Of a stretch of 48,485 nucleotides of DNA, positions 6,994-14,763 are shown in pieces. Every line of letters starts with the position of its first letter. Within the stretch, counting starts at the first letter, position 1. Made by a program: the position numbers and the translations under genes. Source of the DNA: Candidatus Woesebacteria bacterium RIFCSPHIGHO2_01_FULL_39_32 (GTDB lineage: Bacteria; Patescibacteriota; Microgenomatia; UBA8517); NCBI GenBank assembly GCA_001792345.1, contig MGGJ01000001.1:1-48485 (forward strand), read 5' to 3'. The notes under the pieces are model-generated. The model was not told the DNA's origin. It saw only the letters and a list, made by a program, of their open reading frames with translations, and did not search any database.

Positions 6994-7881
6994 CTAATTT
7001 GTAAAGTCCGTTCCTGCATTTTTCACTCCTTCTTCGCTTAAAATCCCTTTCCTAACTAAGTTCCAATTTAAAAATCTTCTTAAGATTGGAAGTAAATTAC
7101 TACATGTTAATGCTTCGAAAGAATTCATACCTCCCTCTTGTTGTGCAGTTTGAATACTGTCTGCGATTATTTTTTTTGCTTCACCTTCATCTATTTCTTC
7201 ACTCCCAACACTTCCGAGCCCTGGGATAAAGTAAGCCCTATTTAGCTTTCTGCCAATCCAGTCGCACACCATCTGATAGGACACGGCACCGTAATAAAGA
7301 CTTCTCACTTCCTTATACTGGTCTAATATTTCTCGATGTTTTTGCAGCATATCTTTTGGTACGGGTGAGTCAAGTCTTTCTAACCTTAAGTTGCTTTGGG
7401 GTGATAAAGAAGCAAAAAATTCTGCCCAAGTAAGACAAATTGCTTTTCTATAGTCTAGTGCTTTATCCAAATCCCATTCCTTTGAATCAATTGAAATTGC
7501 ATATAGTTCTATATCTAAAGTATTCCGGAAGAATACAACTCCATTGTGGATTATTCTCTCCTTTTGTTGAGGATCAATATTATTCAACTCCCTGATAAGT
7601 ACTTCCCACGAGTTTCTATAATCATGCCATAAGTTATCATTTGTAAGCGACCTCATCCTATCAGTTCCAGTCTGTACTGAATTTTGTGCTGCAACTCTAT
7701 CTATCCTGTCTAAACAGTTATCTAACCTACCTCCCATCAAAGATGCTGCGGCGACGACTGTTGGTATTTCCGTGGCTCCAGGAACTTTAGTCAAAGTTGC
7801 AGCAAGCGTATCTTGTTCCATCATCGAGCCAGGTATTTCTAGTGCTAAAGATAATTTTCTGAGTCTTTCTAAAGATTGCAT
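6994..7881 (-). CDS. hypothetical soluble protein
   Basis: A 295-residue protein without membrane helices or a signal peptide. It is largely helical by composition, with 'LWHDYRNSWEVLIRELN' and a middle segment rich in Leu, Arg and Glu. I see no catalytic motif and recognise no family. A TATAAT box lies about 7 bases before the start codon, so the mRNA is probably leaderless. It is convergent with the DipZ fragment, with 11 bases between them. Confidence 0.6.
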   Translation of the reverse strand: MQSLERLRKLSLALEIPGSMMEQDTLAATLTKVPGATEIPTVVAAASLMGGRLDNCLDRIDRVAAQNSVQTGTDRMRSLTNDNLWHDYRNSWEVLIRELNNIDPQQKERIIHNGVVFFRNTLDIELYAISIDSKEWDLDKALDYRKAICLTWAEFFASLSPQSNLRLERLDSPVPKDMLQKHREILDQYKEVRSLYYGAVSYQMVCDWIGRKLNRAYFIPGLGSVGSEEIDEGEAKKIIADSIQTAQQEGGMNSFEALTCSNLLPILRRFLNWNLVRKGILSEEGVKNAGTDFTN

Positions 7882-7941
7882 AATTTCAATTATATCTTAT
7901 AGTGTTGAATTTTTCTAAAAAGTTGTATCTATATTACTGGA

Positions 7942-8547
7942 CTAAAAAAGACCTGCTTGTTTTTCTTGAGTTTCTTCAGGATAAGAAAAATCTAATTCCA
8001 CTTTCCTTAATGTATTCCATTTGTCTTTGAAAAGCACGTGTTTATTTTTGATGACAAAATCGTATATGTCACGGGTAATTAATACATCCATTTCGCAATA
8101 CTTCTTTAATTTTTCCAGGCTTTCTTTGTCTCCCTTTTGCCAATAATAAACAGCATTCAAACCAACGTCGGTTTTTTCTCTATCAAGAGTTTCTTTCGCA
8201 ATCGCATCCATTGGGATTCTTCGCCCGAAGACATCCTTTACTTTGTACATAATGTCAAGGTGTGGAAGCTTTTGAAATGGAAAGTTAACATAAGGAGCTA
8301 GGGCTGGAACGTCAAAACCGATAGAGTTATAGCCGATTATTCTATCGGCTTCCTGAAAAATCGGCCACATGTGCTCGAAATCCTTTTCCCAAAAACTTTG
8401 CATTTTTCCTTCGACTTCGTTGAAATTTTCATCAAGCTTTCTTGAATAAACCGAGACGATTGAAACACCTAAATCTCCCGGATCAAATCCTTCAATATCT
8501 CCGAACAACTTTTTGGTCTCTACGTCAAAAAATACCTCGTTATACAT
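7942..8547 (-). CDS. DEDDy 3'-5' exonuclease (PolB-exonuclease-like)
   Basis: A 201-residue stand-alone proofreading-type exonuclease. Exo I is 'FFDVETK' (Asp8, Glu10), Exo II is 'IIGYNSIGFDVPAL', and Exo III is 'YCEMDVLITRDIY', whose Tyr-x3-Asp places it in the DEDDy class. It should remove nucleotides from 3' ends of DNA or RNA with two metal ions. The last residues are QAGLF, matching the QxxLF form of the bacterial beta-clamp-binding peptide and placed at the free C terminus as such peptides often are. The gene stands alone, with a TATAAT-like -10 box a few bases before the ATG. Confidence 0.82.
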   Translation of the reverse strand: MYNEVFFDVETKKLFGDIEGFDPGDLGVSIVSVYSRKLDENFNEVEGKMQSFWEKDFEHMWPIFQEADRIIGYNSIGFDVPALAPYVNFPFQKLPHLDIMYKVKDVFGRRIPMDAIAKETLDREKTDVGLNAVYYWQKGDKESLEKLKKYCEMDVLITRDIYDFVIKNKHVLFKDKWNTLRKVELDFSYPEETQEKQAGLF

Positions 8548-8619
8548 TGTGATGAATATTATATCAAGAAAATCATATTTGACATGCTGAAGAAAGAATT
8601 AAAAATGCATACCCTGGGA

Positions 8620-8648
8620 TTGACATAAATACTGAAATTCTGTAATAT
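8620..8648 (+). promoter_or_regulatory. promoter of the AbrB/PIN pair (leaderless)
   Basis: TTGACA (8620-8625), 17 bases, TAATAT (8643-8648). The predicted start point at about 8655 is next to the ATG at 8656, so the mRNA should be leaderless. Confidence 0.7.
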
Positions 8649-8655
8649 TGAAAAT

Positions 8656-8913
8656 ATGAAAAACGTTATTTCTGAGGAAATTATAAAAATTCAACCTCGC
8701 GGGTCTCTTACTATTCCAAAAAAGTTAAGAGAAGATGTTGGGATTAGAAAAAATACACTTGTAAGAATTATAAAAGAAAAGGGAAGACTTATTATTGAAC
8801 CCGTGAGAACTTTACCATACCCAGCGAGAAGTTACACAGATAAGGAAATTGACGAATTTTTAGAACTTGATGCCAAAGAAACGAAAGAGCTTAAAAGTAA
8901 AGGTATTCTTTAA
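8656..8913 (+). CDS. AbrB/SpoVT-type antitoxin
   Basis: An 85-residue DNA-binding antitoxin. 'IKIQPRGSLTIPKKLREDVGI' followed by 'LVRIIKEKGRLIIEPV' is the swapped-hairpin AbrB fold that binds DNA as a dimer. The acidic C-terminal tail ('EIDEFLELDAKETKELK') is where such antitoxins contact the toxin. Its 3' end overlaps the PIN toxin frame by about 40 bases, the usual coupling of a type II pair, and it probably represses its own promoter. Confidence 0.88.
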   Translation: MKNVISEEIIKIQPRGSLTIPKKLREDVGIRKNTLVRIIKEKGRLIIEPVRTLPYPARSYTDKEIDEFLELDAKETKELKSKGIL

Positions 8914-9316
8914 CGCCTCAGTAATAATTGCGGGTATTCGTTCTCCAACCGGTGGTTCTGGAAAACTATTAGAGATGGTGAACGCAGGAGTACTTAATGG
9001 TCAAATAAGCGAGATAATTGTAGATGAGGTTTTACGACATGCCTCAAAAACGAAAAAGAAAAAGGAAATTCTTGAAAAACAAATAAGTACTATTTTTTCC
9101 AATATTTCAGAAACTCCAAAGGAAGTTTCAGTAAGAGGATACGGAAAAATTGTTACAGATTTGGGGGATGCCCACGTCCTTGCATCTTGTAAGGAACTTG
9201 AAGTTAGTTATCTTATTACCCTTGATAGGAAACATTTGTTAGTTTTGAAGAACAAAATAAAAAAGTTTAAGATCATGACCCCAGGAGAGTTTTTACAAGA
9301 AAAAGTTAGGTTTTGA
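8870..9316 (+). CDS. PIN-domain toxin, first catalytic Asp replaced by Asn
   Basis: A PIN-fold ribonuclease of the VapC-like/COG1569 type, about 148 residues. Recognisable segments are 'VFFNASVIIAGIRSPTGGSGKLL', 'DLGDAHVLASCKELEVSYLITLDRKHL' and 'KIMTPGEFL'. The first acidic metal ligand of PIN domains, normally Asp in 'F-D-A-S/T-x', is Asn here, while the central GDAHVLA and the LDRKHL acidic residues remain. That predicts weakened or lost nuclease activity. I chose ATG 8870 rather than the TTG at 8867. It overlaps the antitoxin gene. Confidence 0.82.
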   Translation: MPKKRKSLKVKVFFNASVIIAGIRSPTGGSGKLLEMVNAGVLNGQISEIIVDEVLRHASKTKKKKEILEKQISTIFSNISETPKEVSVRGYGKIVTDLGDAHVLASCKELEVSYLITLDRKHLLVLKNKIKKFKIMTPGEFLQEKVRF

Positions 9317-9329
9317 AAACCTCAAATTT

Positions 9330-10532
9330 TTACTTTCTTGCAAACAAAATCACATTTGGGAGATTGCGGCCGGGACCGACTTTGTAGCCGCCAGACCAAA
9401 GTGCAGTTGAACCACCGTCATCAAGATTTAGTCCATTTTCCATTCCCAGAGTTTTTAAAACTCTTGCCGATTCGGCAACAGTTGCATTATGAACTACGCC
9501 TATGTAAACAGTATTACCTTTATTTGCGACAAAAGATCTTGCCCCCTTACTTCCTTTTTTGGGATCATCATCTCCACCAAATGCAATATTTCCTCCTTGT
9601 ACGAGCATCGGAAAGTTAGAGAGCATACTGTCAATTCCAGTGTCTCTACCCCATTGAGATACTTGTCCTACGAAACGGATGTATGAACCGCCAAAAATGA
9701 CCGCAGGATTGTTGCTGTAAACATTATTTCCCGAATTAAAGTAGGTTTTTTTATGATTCATCACGAGCAAATCAAAAGTGTTAGTTTTTCCCGCACAAGA
9801 TGGGTAATCTGCTGGACAAAAGTATGTTCCGTTAACTCCCGCGAATGCACCGTTTCTTGAAACGTACGAAGCAAGAGGAAGGGTAGGACAATCGTTAGTG
9901 CAATCCGAATCCGCCGCTGTATCTACTATGACGCGGGTGCTTCCCAAGTCTCCCGCTACCATGCTCACCATATAACTACCCAAGCCTTCCACATTCACAC
10001 TTTGTCGACTGTAACCGGAGGAAGGCGCTGCGTTTGACTCGGGAACATTTTGAGGAATTGTGATGCTCGCGGCAATCTTTTTATCTTCTTCGTCAATTTT
10101 TGAAGACAATTGAGAAAGTGTTGAATCTGCTGCGTTGAAATCTCTTTTTGATAACTCCGATAGGGCTTTTGCAAAGAGGTTATCCAACTCTTTTGTGTTT
10201 TGAGTTTTTACCTTTAAATTCAAAAGGCTTTCATATGTTAATACGGCTTTGTCATAAGATTTCTCTATATTTTGAATTTGATTTTGAAGCTCATCGTTTC
10301 TTTTGAGCTGGTCCTGATTTTTGAGAGTGTCCAGCTCTGTACCGATTTTCTCGAGTTCCACCAGATTTTTATCTTTCTCCTGGGTTAGATTTGAAACTAA
10401 GTTTTGAAGACCCATTACTTTGTTGTTAAAAAGAAAGTATCCGACCCCAATGACGATAAGTAAGATAATTATTATCGGAAAATGTTTATCAAAACGAAAT
10501 TTAGGAAATTTTTTAGGCAGATTTAATTTCAC
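9330..10532 (-). CDS. NAGPA-like phosphodiester glycosidase domain protein with coiled coil
   Basis: A 400-residue exported protein starting at GTG 10532. Residues about 17-36 are a membrane anchor, about 40-150 a coiled coil rich in Leu, Lys, Glu and Gln, and about 180-400 a DUF2233/NAGPA (phosphodiester glycosidase) domain. The family's end motif appears as 'GLNLDDGGSTALWSGG', with 'GVNGTYFCPADYPSCAG' earlier as the first strand. Relatives act on exopolysaccharide or GlcNAc-1-phosphodiester groups at the cell surface. The coiled coil probably acts as a spacer from the membrane. Its GTG lies at the predicted transcript start (TTAAGT-17-TAAAGT), so it may be leaderless. Confidence 0.8.
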   Translation of the reverse strand: MKLNLPKKFPKFRFDKHFPIIIILLIVIGVGYFLFNNKVMGLQNLVSNLTQEKDKNLVELEKIGTELDTLKNQDQLKRNDELQNQIQNIEKSYDKAVLTYESLLNLKVKTQNTKELDNLFAKALSELSKRDFNAADSTLSQLSSKIDEEDKKIAASITIPQNVPESNAAPSSGYSRQSVNVEGLGSYMVSMVAGDLGSTRVIVDTAADSDCTNDCPTLPLASYVSRNGAFAGVNGTYFCPADYPSCAGKTNTFDLLVMNHKKTYFNSGNNVYSNNPAVIFGGSYIRFVGQVSQWGRDTGIDSMLSNFPMLVQGGNIAFGGDDDPKKGSKGARSFVANKGNTVYIGVVHNATVAESARVLKTLGMENGLNLDDGGSTALWSGGYKVGPGRNLPNVILFARK

Positions 10533-10570
10533 AATTAAACTTTAGCATAAAAAAGTAATAGACTTAAACT

Positions 10571-11239
10571 ATGATTTATGTACTTTTACTTCTGCTGGAA
10601 ATTATCGCGCTTTACCTTCTTTCAAGACATGTAGTTCGCAGTGTTTTTCACTTTTTTTATCAAGTTACGAGAAGAAGAAACTTGGGTATGTATATTTTTG
10701 CAATTCTTTTTCTTCCCGGGACTTTTATCCACGAAATATCACATTTTTTGGCAGCGCTTTTTCTTTTGGTTCCTGTTGGTGAATTTGAACTGATACCGAA
10801 GTTTAAAGAAGGAGGTGGTGGAGTAGATCTTGGAAGTGTTGCTATTGCAAAAACTGATCCTGTGAGGAGATTTTTAATCGGAGTAGCACCATTTGTTTTC
10901 GGAATCTTGATTATATTTACAATCCTATTTTTAATTTCGGGAGATCGTTTTATTGCCGCTTGGTGGGGAAACATATTAGCGGGGATTTTGATTTTTGAGG
11001 TTGCCAACTCGATGTTTGCGAGCAAAAAAGATCTGGAAGGAGCGCTGATACTTGTTATCTTTATTCTTTTTGTTATTGCGTTTCTCTATATACTTGGAAT
11101 CAGAATTCCCATTAATCTAACTGATTTTACTATTTCCTCTTCGACGTTAGAAATTATTAAAAATGCAAACATATTTTTACTTGTACCTATTATGATTGAC
11201 ACGGTAGTTTTATTGCTTTTTGAGAAGTCAAAATTTTGA
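10571..11239 (+). CDS. membrane protein with HExxH motif, putative intramembrane metalloprotease
   Basis: A 222-residue protein with about six membrane helices. 'GTFIHEISHFLAALFL' is an HExxH zinc motif at the edge of a helix, as in M50 site-2 proteases. A second candidate ligand region is 'FEVANSMFASKKDLEGA'. No PDZ domain is present. A processing role for membrane regulators is possible, but the usual LDG motif of M50 is not clear, so I keep the assignment tentative. It is divergent from the NAGPA-like gene, with 38 bases between them. Confidence 0.6.
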   Translation: MIYVLLLLLEIIALYLLSRHVVRSVFHFFYQVTRRRNLGMYIFAILFLPGTFIHEISHFLAALFLLVPVGEFELIPKFKEGGGGVDLGSVAIAKTDPVRRFLIGVAPFVFGILIIFTILFLISGDRFIAAWWGNILAGILIFEVANSMFASKKDLEGALILVIFILFVIAFLYILGIRIPINLTDFTISSSTLEIIKNANIFLLVPIMIDTVVLLLFEKSKF

Positions 11240-11315
11240 CGATTTTAACAAGTTAATTTCTACACTTCAACATTAAATAATAGATTATTGGGTATTTTAG
11301 AACTATAATTTGCTT

Positions 11316-11978
11316 ATGAGTATTTGGAAACCAATTAAACCGCCTTATATAGAGTATAAAAAGAAAGTTTTTGAAAAAGCGATCAAAGTTGGTAGTTTTA
11401 TTCATCAAATTGGAGAATTGGACGATCTGAGAAGACCCTCAAAACAAATTCCTATTAATAAAATTACTTCGAAGGATACAAAGGCAAAAATAAAATATGT
11501 CAAAAACTGCTTAATTAAGTACAGAAAGCTTACCGGTTATGGGCGCGGAATTACTGCAGTACAACTTGGAATTCCTGATAGATTTTCAGTTATTTATATA
11601 GGACAGACCATAAAGAACGTCAAGAATAAAAAAGATGTTACTTTTAAAGATTTAATGGTGACAATTAATCCTAAAATTACAAGACGCTCTAAAAAGCTTC
11701 TGAGATATCCTGAAATGTGCATGAGTGCTACTCCCATTATAGTTCCTACAATTCGTCCTGCTTGGATAGAATTCGACTACTATAACGAAAAGGGAAATTT
11801 ACAGCATTGGGATACTAAAGATGATACCGATGTTGGAAAAATGATGAACCGTGTTTTCCAACACGAATTTGATCATATGGAGGGAATAGTTAATATAGAT
11901 GTAATAAAAAATCCTCGCGAAATAATACTAGAGTCCGATCCGGATTTTTACAAAAATGCAAAGTTTACAAAAGTCTAG
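11316..11978 (+). CDS. def: peptide deformylase-like protein
   Basis: Removes the formyl group from N-terminal Met of new proteins. The three deformylase motifs are present in order: 'GRGITAVQLG' (GxGxAAxQ), 'YPEMCMSA' (EGCLS; the Cys ligand is kept, with Met for Gly) and 'QHEFDHMEG' (QHExDH, two His ligands and catalytic Glu). The protein is longer than typical at about 220 residues, with an N-terminal helical extension and an insert around 'IGQTIKNVKNKKDVTF'. I moved the start from the TTG at 11310 to ATG 11316 because a TATAAT box ends 6 bases before it, which predicts a leaderless mRNA. Confidence 0.85.
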   Translation: MSIWKPIKPPYIEYKKKVFEKAIKVGSFIHQIGELDDLRRPSKQIPINKITSKDTKAKIKYVKNCLIKYRKLTGYGRGITAVQLGIPDRFSVIYIGQTIKNVKNKKDVTFKDLMVTINPKITRRSKKLLRYPEMCMSATPIIVPTIRPAWIEFDYYNEKGNLQHWDTKDDTDVGKMMNRVFQHEFDHMEGIVNIDVIKNPREIILESDPDFYKNAKFTKV

Positions 11979-12330
11979 AAAATTCGATACTCAAAGAAAA
12001 GTTGTATTTGCGGCGATGAGCAAGAAAACCTTTTATTTAAGAGAGCATATCATCAAATATATTCTGGAAGAAGGCTATACCCCAACTTGTGCTTTTATGA
12101 TGTTTTCTTATTTTTTACTGGACACAGTTGATCGGAAAGCCCTAATTGATGCAAATAACGATTTAATACGTCGAAGTGATGAGCTTTGGGTTTTTGGAGA
12201 AATGTCGGACGGAGTAAAAGAAGAGGTAAATCTTGCCAAAAGAATTGGTATTCCTATACACTATTTTAGGTTGAGTAACAGCAAAAAAATGTTCACCCCG
12301 ACGAAGAGTGGGAAAAATGAAATGCAATGA
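11956..12330 (+). CDS. nucleoside 2-deoxyribosyltransferase-like (DUF4406-type) protein
   Basis: A 124-residue small alpha/beta protein. 'KVVFAAMSKKTFYLREHIIKYILEEGYTP' and 'NNDLIRRSDELWVFGEMSDGVKEEVNLAKRIGIPIHYF' match the pattern of short proteins related to the nucleoside deoxyribosyltransferase fold, where the acidic residues of 'DELWVFG' line the ligand pocket. The true substrate is unknown. The start at 11956 overlaps the deformylase gene by 23 bases, needed because the first strand lies before the internal Met. Its stop overlaps the ATG of uppP, so the three genes form an operon. Confidence 0.65.
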   Translation: MQSLQKSRKFDTQRKVVFAAMSKKTFYLREHIIKYILEEGYTPTCAFMMFSYFLLDTVDRKALIDANNDLIRRSDELWVFGEMSDGVKEEVNLAKRIGIPIHYFRLSNSKKMFTPTKSGKNEMQ

Positions 12331-13067
12331 ATATTTTTTGGGCGATTCTTTTGGGTGTAATTCAGGGTTTAACTGAGTTTATTCCTGTTTCATCTTCGGG
12401 GCATTTGGTTTTGGCACAACAATTTATTCCCGGATTTTCTCAACCAGGAATTCTTTTTGACGTTGTTCTTCACTTAGCAACATTAATCGCCGTTTTTTAT
12501 TTTTTCCGAAAAACTATTCTTAGGTTAAGCAAAAATTATCTTTTACTTCTCGTGGTCGGAACTATTCCAGCCGCCATGATAGGATTTTTCTTTCAAAATC
12601 AGTTAGAAGCCATGTTTGGTAGTGCGAATACACTTGGGATTGAGCTTCTTATAACAGGGCTATTGAACGTGTTGGTTGATAAAGCAAAAACTGTTAAAAA
12701 AGCAATTACGCCATCAAATTCTTTTGCAATCGGAATCGCGCAAGCAGTTGCGATAATTCCGGGCATTTCCCGCTCCGGTGCGACGATATTTACCGGAGTT
12801 AGGCTGGGAATTGATAGAAAAAAGGCGGCTGAGTTTTCATTCCTACTTTCTATTCCTGCAATTTTAGGAGCAAATTTCTTACAACTATTTACACACGGAC
12901 TAAACGGAATCCAAAATCCAAGTTTTTATATATTCGGATTCATCTTTGCTCTTATCTCCGGCTATCTTTCAATCGGAGTTGTTTATAAGTTTTTGTTGGG
13001 TAATAACTTTAAAATCTTTGGGTATTACTGTTTCCTGCTCGGCTTCCTGGTCATTATATTATTGTAG
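12327..13067 (+). CDS. uppP: undecaprenyl-diphosphatase UppP (BacA)
   Basis: Dephosphorylates undecaprenyl diphosphate to recycle the lipid carrier for peptidoglycan and other envelope polymers. 'GVIQGLTEFIPVSSSGHLVLAQQ' holds the conserved Glu and SSSGH segment, and 'PGISRSGATIFTGVRLGI' is the second signature with the essential Arg-Ser. About eight helices in 246 residues agrees with the family. The ATG overlaps the upstream stop (ATGA), so it is the last gene of the def operon. DgkA, a transpeptidase and a PAP2 phosphatase follow, forming an envelope cluster. Confidence 0.95.
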   Translation: MNIFWAILLGVIQGLTEFIPVSSSGHLVLAQQFIPGFSQPGILFDVVLHLATLIAVFYFFRKTILRLSKNYLLLLVVGTIPAAMIGFFFQNQLEAMFGSANTLGIELLITGLLNVLVDKAKTVKKAITPSNSFAIGIAQAVAIIPGISRSGATIFTGVRLGIDRKKAAEFSFLLSIPAILGANFLQLFTHGLNGIQNPSFYIFGFIFALISGYLSIGVVYKFLLGNNFKIFGYYCFLLGFLVIILL

Positions 13068-13072
13068 TTTGG

Positions 13073-13438
13073 TCAGAAGTAAGAAAGTATTTTCGGAACG
13101 AAGAGAACTAATCCAGCAACAACTGCTAAGATAGAAACAACCAGAACCATTCCGGCTGAAACGTCTTTTGCTACTTTTGCTTCGGGAGAAATATCAGGGC
13201 TTGTTAAATTAACTACAGCCTCTAAAACGGTGTTAAGAAGCTCTAATGTTATTACAAAAGTTATGGTGAAAGCTAAGATTAACCACTCAATAATATTAAA
13301 TTTAAGAACACCAGCTAAAATTAAGACTAAAATTGCCAATAGAACGTGGATTCGGAAATTCGGTTCTCTTTTAAAAGCGGTTTTTATGCCTTCAAAAGCG
13401 TACTTGAAACTTGTTGATGTTGGGTGCCTTAATCCCAT
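13073..13438 (-). CDS. dgkA: diacylglycerol/undecaprenol kinase DgkA
   Basis: A 121-residue integral membrane kinase that phosphorylates diacylglycerol or undecaprenol. 'AFKREPNFRIHVLLAIL', 'ELLNTVLEAVVNL' (conserved Glu pair) and 'AKDVSAGMVLVV' are the family motifs, with three membrane helices. The ORF track runs 66 codons too far upstream; ATG 13438 gives the normal length, and a TATACT box ends 6 bases before it, so the mRNA should be leaderless. If the substrate is undecaprenol, it complements UppP in supplying carrier lipid phosphate. Confidence 0.93.
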   Translation of the reverse strand: MGLRHPTSTSFKYAFEGIKTAFKREPNFRIHVLLAILVLILAGVLKFNIIEWLILAFTITFVITLELLNTVLEAVVNLTSPDISPEAKVAKDVSAGMVLVVSILAVVAGLVLFVPKILSYF

Positions 13439-13520
13439 ACTTAAAGTATAGCTACTAGGCTTAGAAAAACAAAGTGGGTTACTTGTGGCACTTATCACAC
13501 TTTTTTGATACCATTTCAGT

Positions 13521-14207
13521 ATGTCTTTAAAGAAAAACTTTCTGATTATCCTTTCGGCATCTATCCTGATTATAATTTTTTTTCTTCTTTTGAATGGCCA
13601 GTCGAAATCCAATAAAAAGATCCAAGTTTCTGACAAAAATGCGTGTGTGACAGGAGACTATACGGGTGAATTTCTGTTAGACGAAAAACTAGCTTTTTTT
13701 GAAGGAAGAGATGTGGAAGTTCCTACTATAGCGTCTAATACTCGCCAAACAAATATTCTTGGTGTTTCATCCGAAGAGCGCTACATAGAAGTTGATTTGT
13801 CCGAACAAAAGCTTAAAGCTTGGGACGGTTCAGATCTATTTCTTGAAACTGCTGTTTCAACGGGACTGCCTTGGTATCCCACACCTCAAGGTGAATTTCG
13901 AATTTGGATTAAGCTAAAAGCTACCAAAATGGAGGGGGGAAGCGGAAGATATTATTATTACCTACCCAATGTTCCGTATGTAATGTATTTTCAGAATGAT
14001 AAAGTTCCAGGTTGGCGTGGGTATGGTCTTCATGGAACGTATTGGCATAATGATTTCGGAACTCCCAGAAGCCACGGATGTGTGAATCTTCCAACGTCTA
14101 TTGCTGAAAAGCTTTATTATTGGACGTCACCTGTGTTGCCTGAGGGTAAAAACGTGGCTCGTGCATCTACCGAGAATCCTGGAACTAGAATAGTTATTCA
14201 CGAATAG
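13521..14207 (+). CDS. L,D-transpeptidase (YkuD domain)
   Basis: Cross-links peptidoglycan through 3-3 bonds or attaches proteins to it. Residues about 7-24 are a signal anchor. The YkuD domain starts near 'RYIEVDLSEQKLKAWDG' and contains 'GLHGTYWHNDFGTPRSHGCVNLP', with the catalytic His and SHGC Cys. Total length is 228 residues. It is followed after one base by the PAP2 phosphatase gene, so both are probably co-transcribed. Confidence 0.93.
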   Translation: MSLKKNFLIILSASILIIIFFLLLNGQSKSNKKIQVSDKNACVTGDYTGEFLLDEKLAFFEGRDVEVPTIASNTRQTNILGVSSEERYIEVDLSEQKLKAWDGSDLFLETAVSTGLPWYPTPQGEFRIWIKLKATKMEGGSGRYYYYLPNVPYVMYFQNDKVPGWRGYGLHGTYWHNDFGTPRSHGCVNLPTSIAEKLYYWTSPVLPEGKNVARASTENPGTRIVIHE

Positions 14208-14208
14208 T

Positions 14209-14703
14209 ATGAATCCTGCAGTTTTGTCTGGACAAAGTTCAATATTTATTACCTTCTTGGCAAGTTTTTTGATTTGGATTATGTTTGGGGGGCTTGTGGT
14301 CTTATGGATAATCGACGGAAGGTTTAAAAAAGAACAGGCACTACATGCTCTTTTTGCAGCGCTTTTGGCTTGGGTTTTGTCGCAAATGATTAAAAGTCTT
14401 TTTCCTACAATCAGACCTTTCCAAATGTACGGGACTATGCCAATGACTTTACTGGTTCCCTTCGATGGCGCGTTCCCTTCGGGTCATACTGCTTCTGCTT
14501 TTGGTCTTGCCGTAAGCGTTTGGCTTCATAATAAAAAAATAGGCATTTTATTTGTTATGGGTGCTATTTTAGTTGGACTGGGAAGAATTCTTGGTAATGT
14601 GCATTTTTTTGCGGACGTAGTTGGTGGTTCTTTAATAGGGGTAGTAAGTGCGTATTTGGTTGGGAGGTTACATTTATATAAACTTTTAGGTCGAAACACT
14701 TGA
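14209..14703 (+). CDS. PAP2-family membrane phosphatase
   Basis: A 164-residue lipid phosphatase with about five helices. The three-part acid phosphatase signature is present: 'KSLFPTIRP', 'PSGHTASAFG' and 'GRILGNVHFFADVVGG' with the catalytic His. Such enzymes act on undecaprenyl diphosphate or phosphatidic acid. With UppP and DgkA close by, a role in carrier lipid recycling is likely but not proven. Confidence 0.9.
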   Translation: MNPAVLSGQSSIFITFLASFLIWIMFGGLVVLWIIDGRFKKEQALHALFAALLAWVLSQMIKSLFPTIRPFQMYGTMPMTLLVPFDGAFPSGHTASAFGLAVSVWLHNKKIGILFVMGAILVGLGRILGNVHFFADVVGGSLIGVVSAYLVGRLHLYKLLGRNT

Positions 14704-14716
14704 CGCGTCACTCCTA

Positions 14717-14750
14717 TTGACATTTAGCACTTTGTGATTTAGACTGCTAA
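14717..14750 (+). promoter_or_regulatory. lon promoter with CIRCE-like operator
   Basis: TTGACA (14717-14722), 17 bases, TAGACT (14740-14745). Over the spacer and -10 box lies TTAGCACTT-N9-GACTGCTAA (14724-14750), which matches 16 of 18 bases of the CIRCE consensus TTAGCACTC-N9-GAGTGCTAA with exact 9-9-9 spacing. This is the known HrcA operator of heat-shock genes. Confidence 0.8.
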
Positions 14751-14763
14751 ATACTTTGGTAAT

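Noticed and set aside
14701-14710. TGACGCGTCA palindrome near the end of the PAP2 gene
   Set aside because: It is a single 10-base palindrome overlapping the coding end, with no partner site, so chance is likely.
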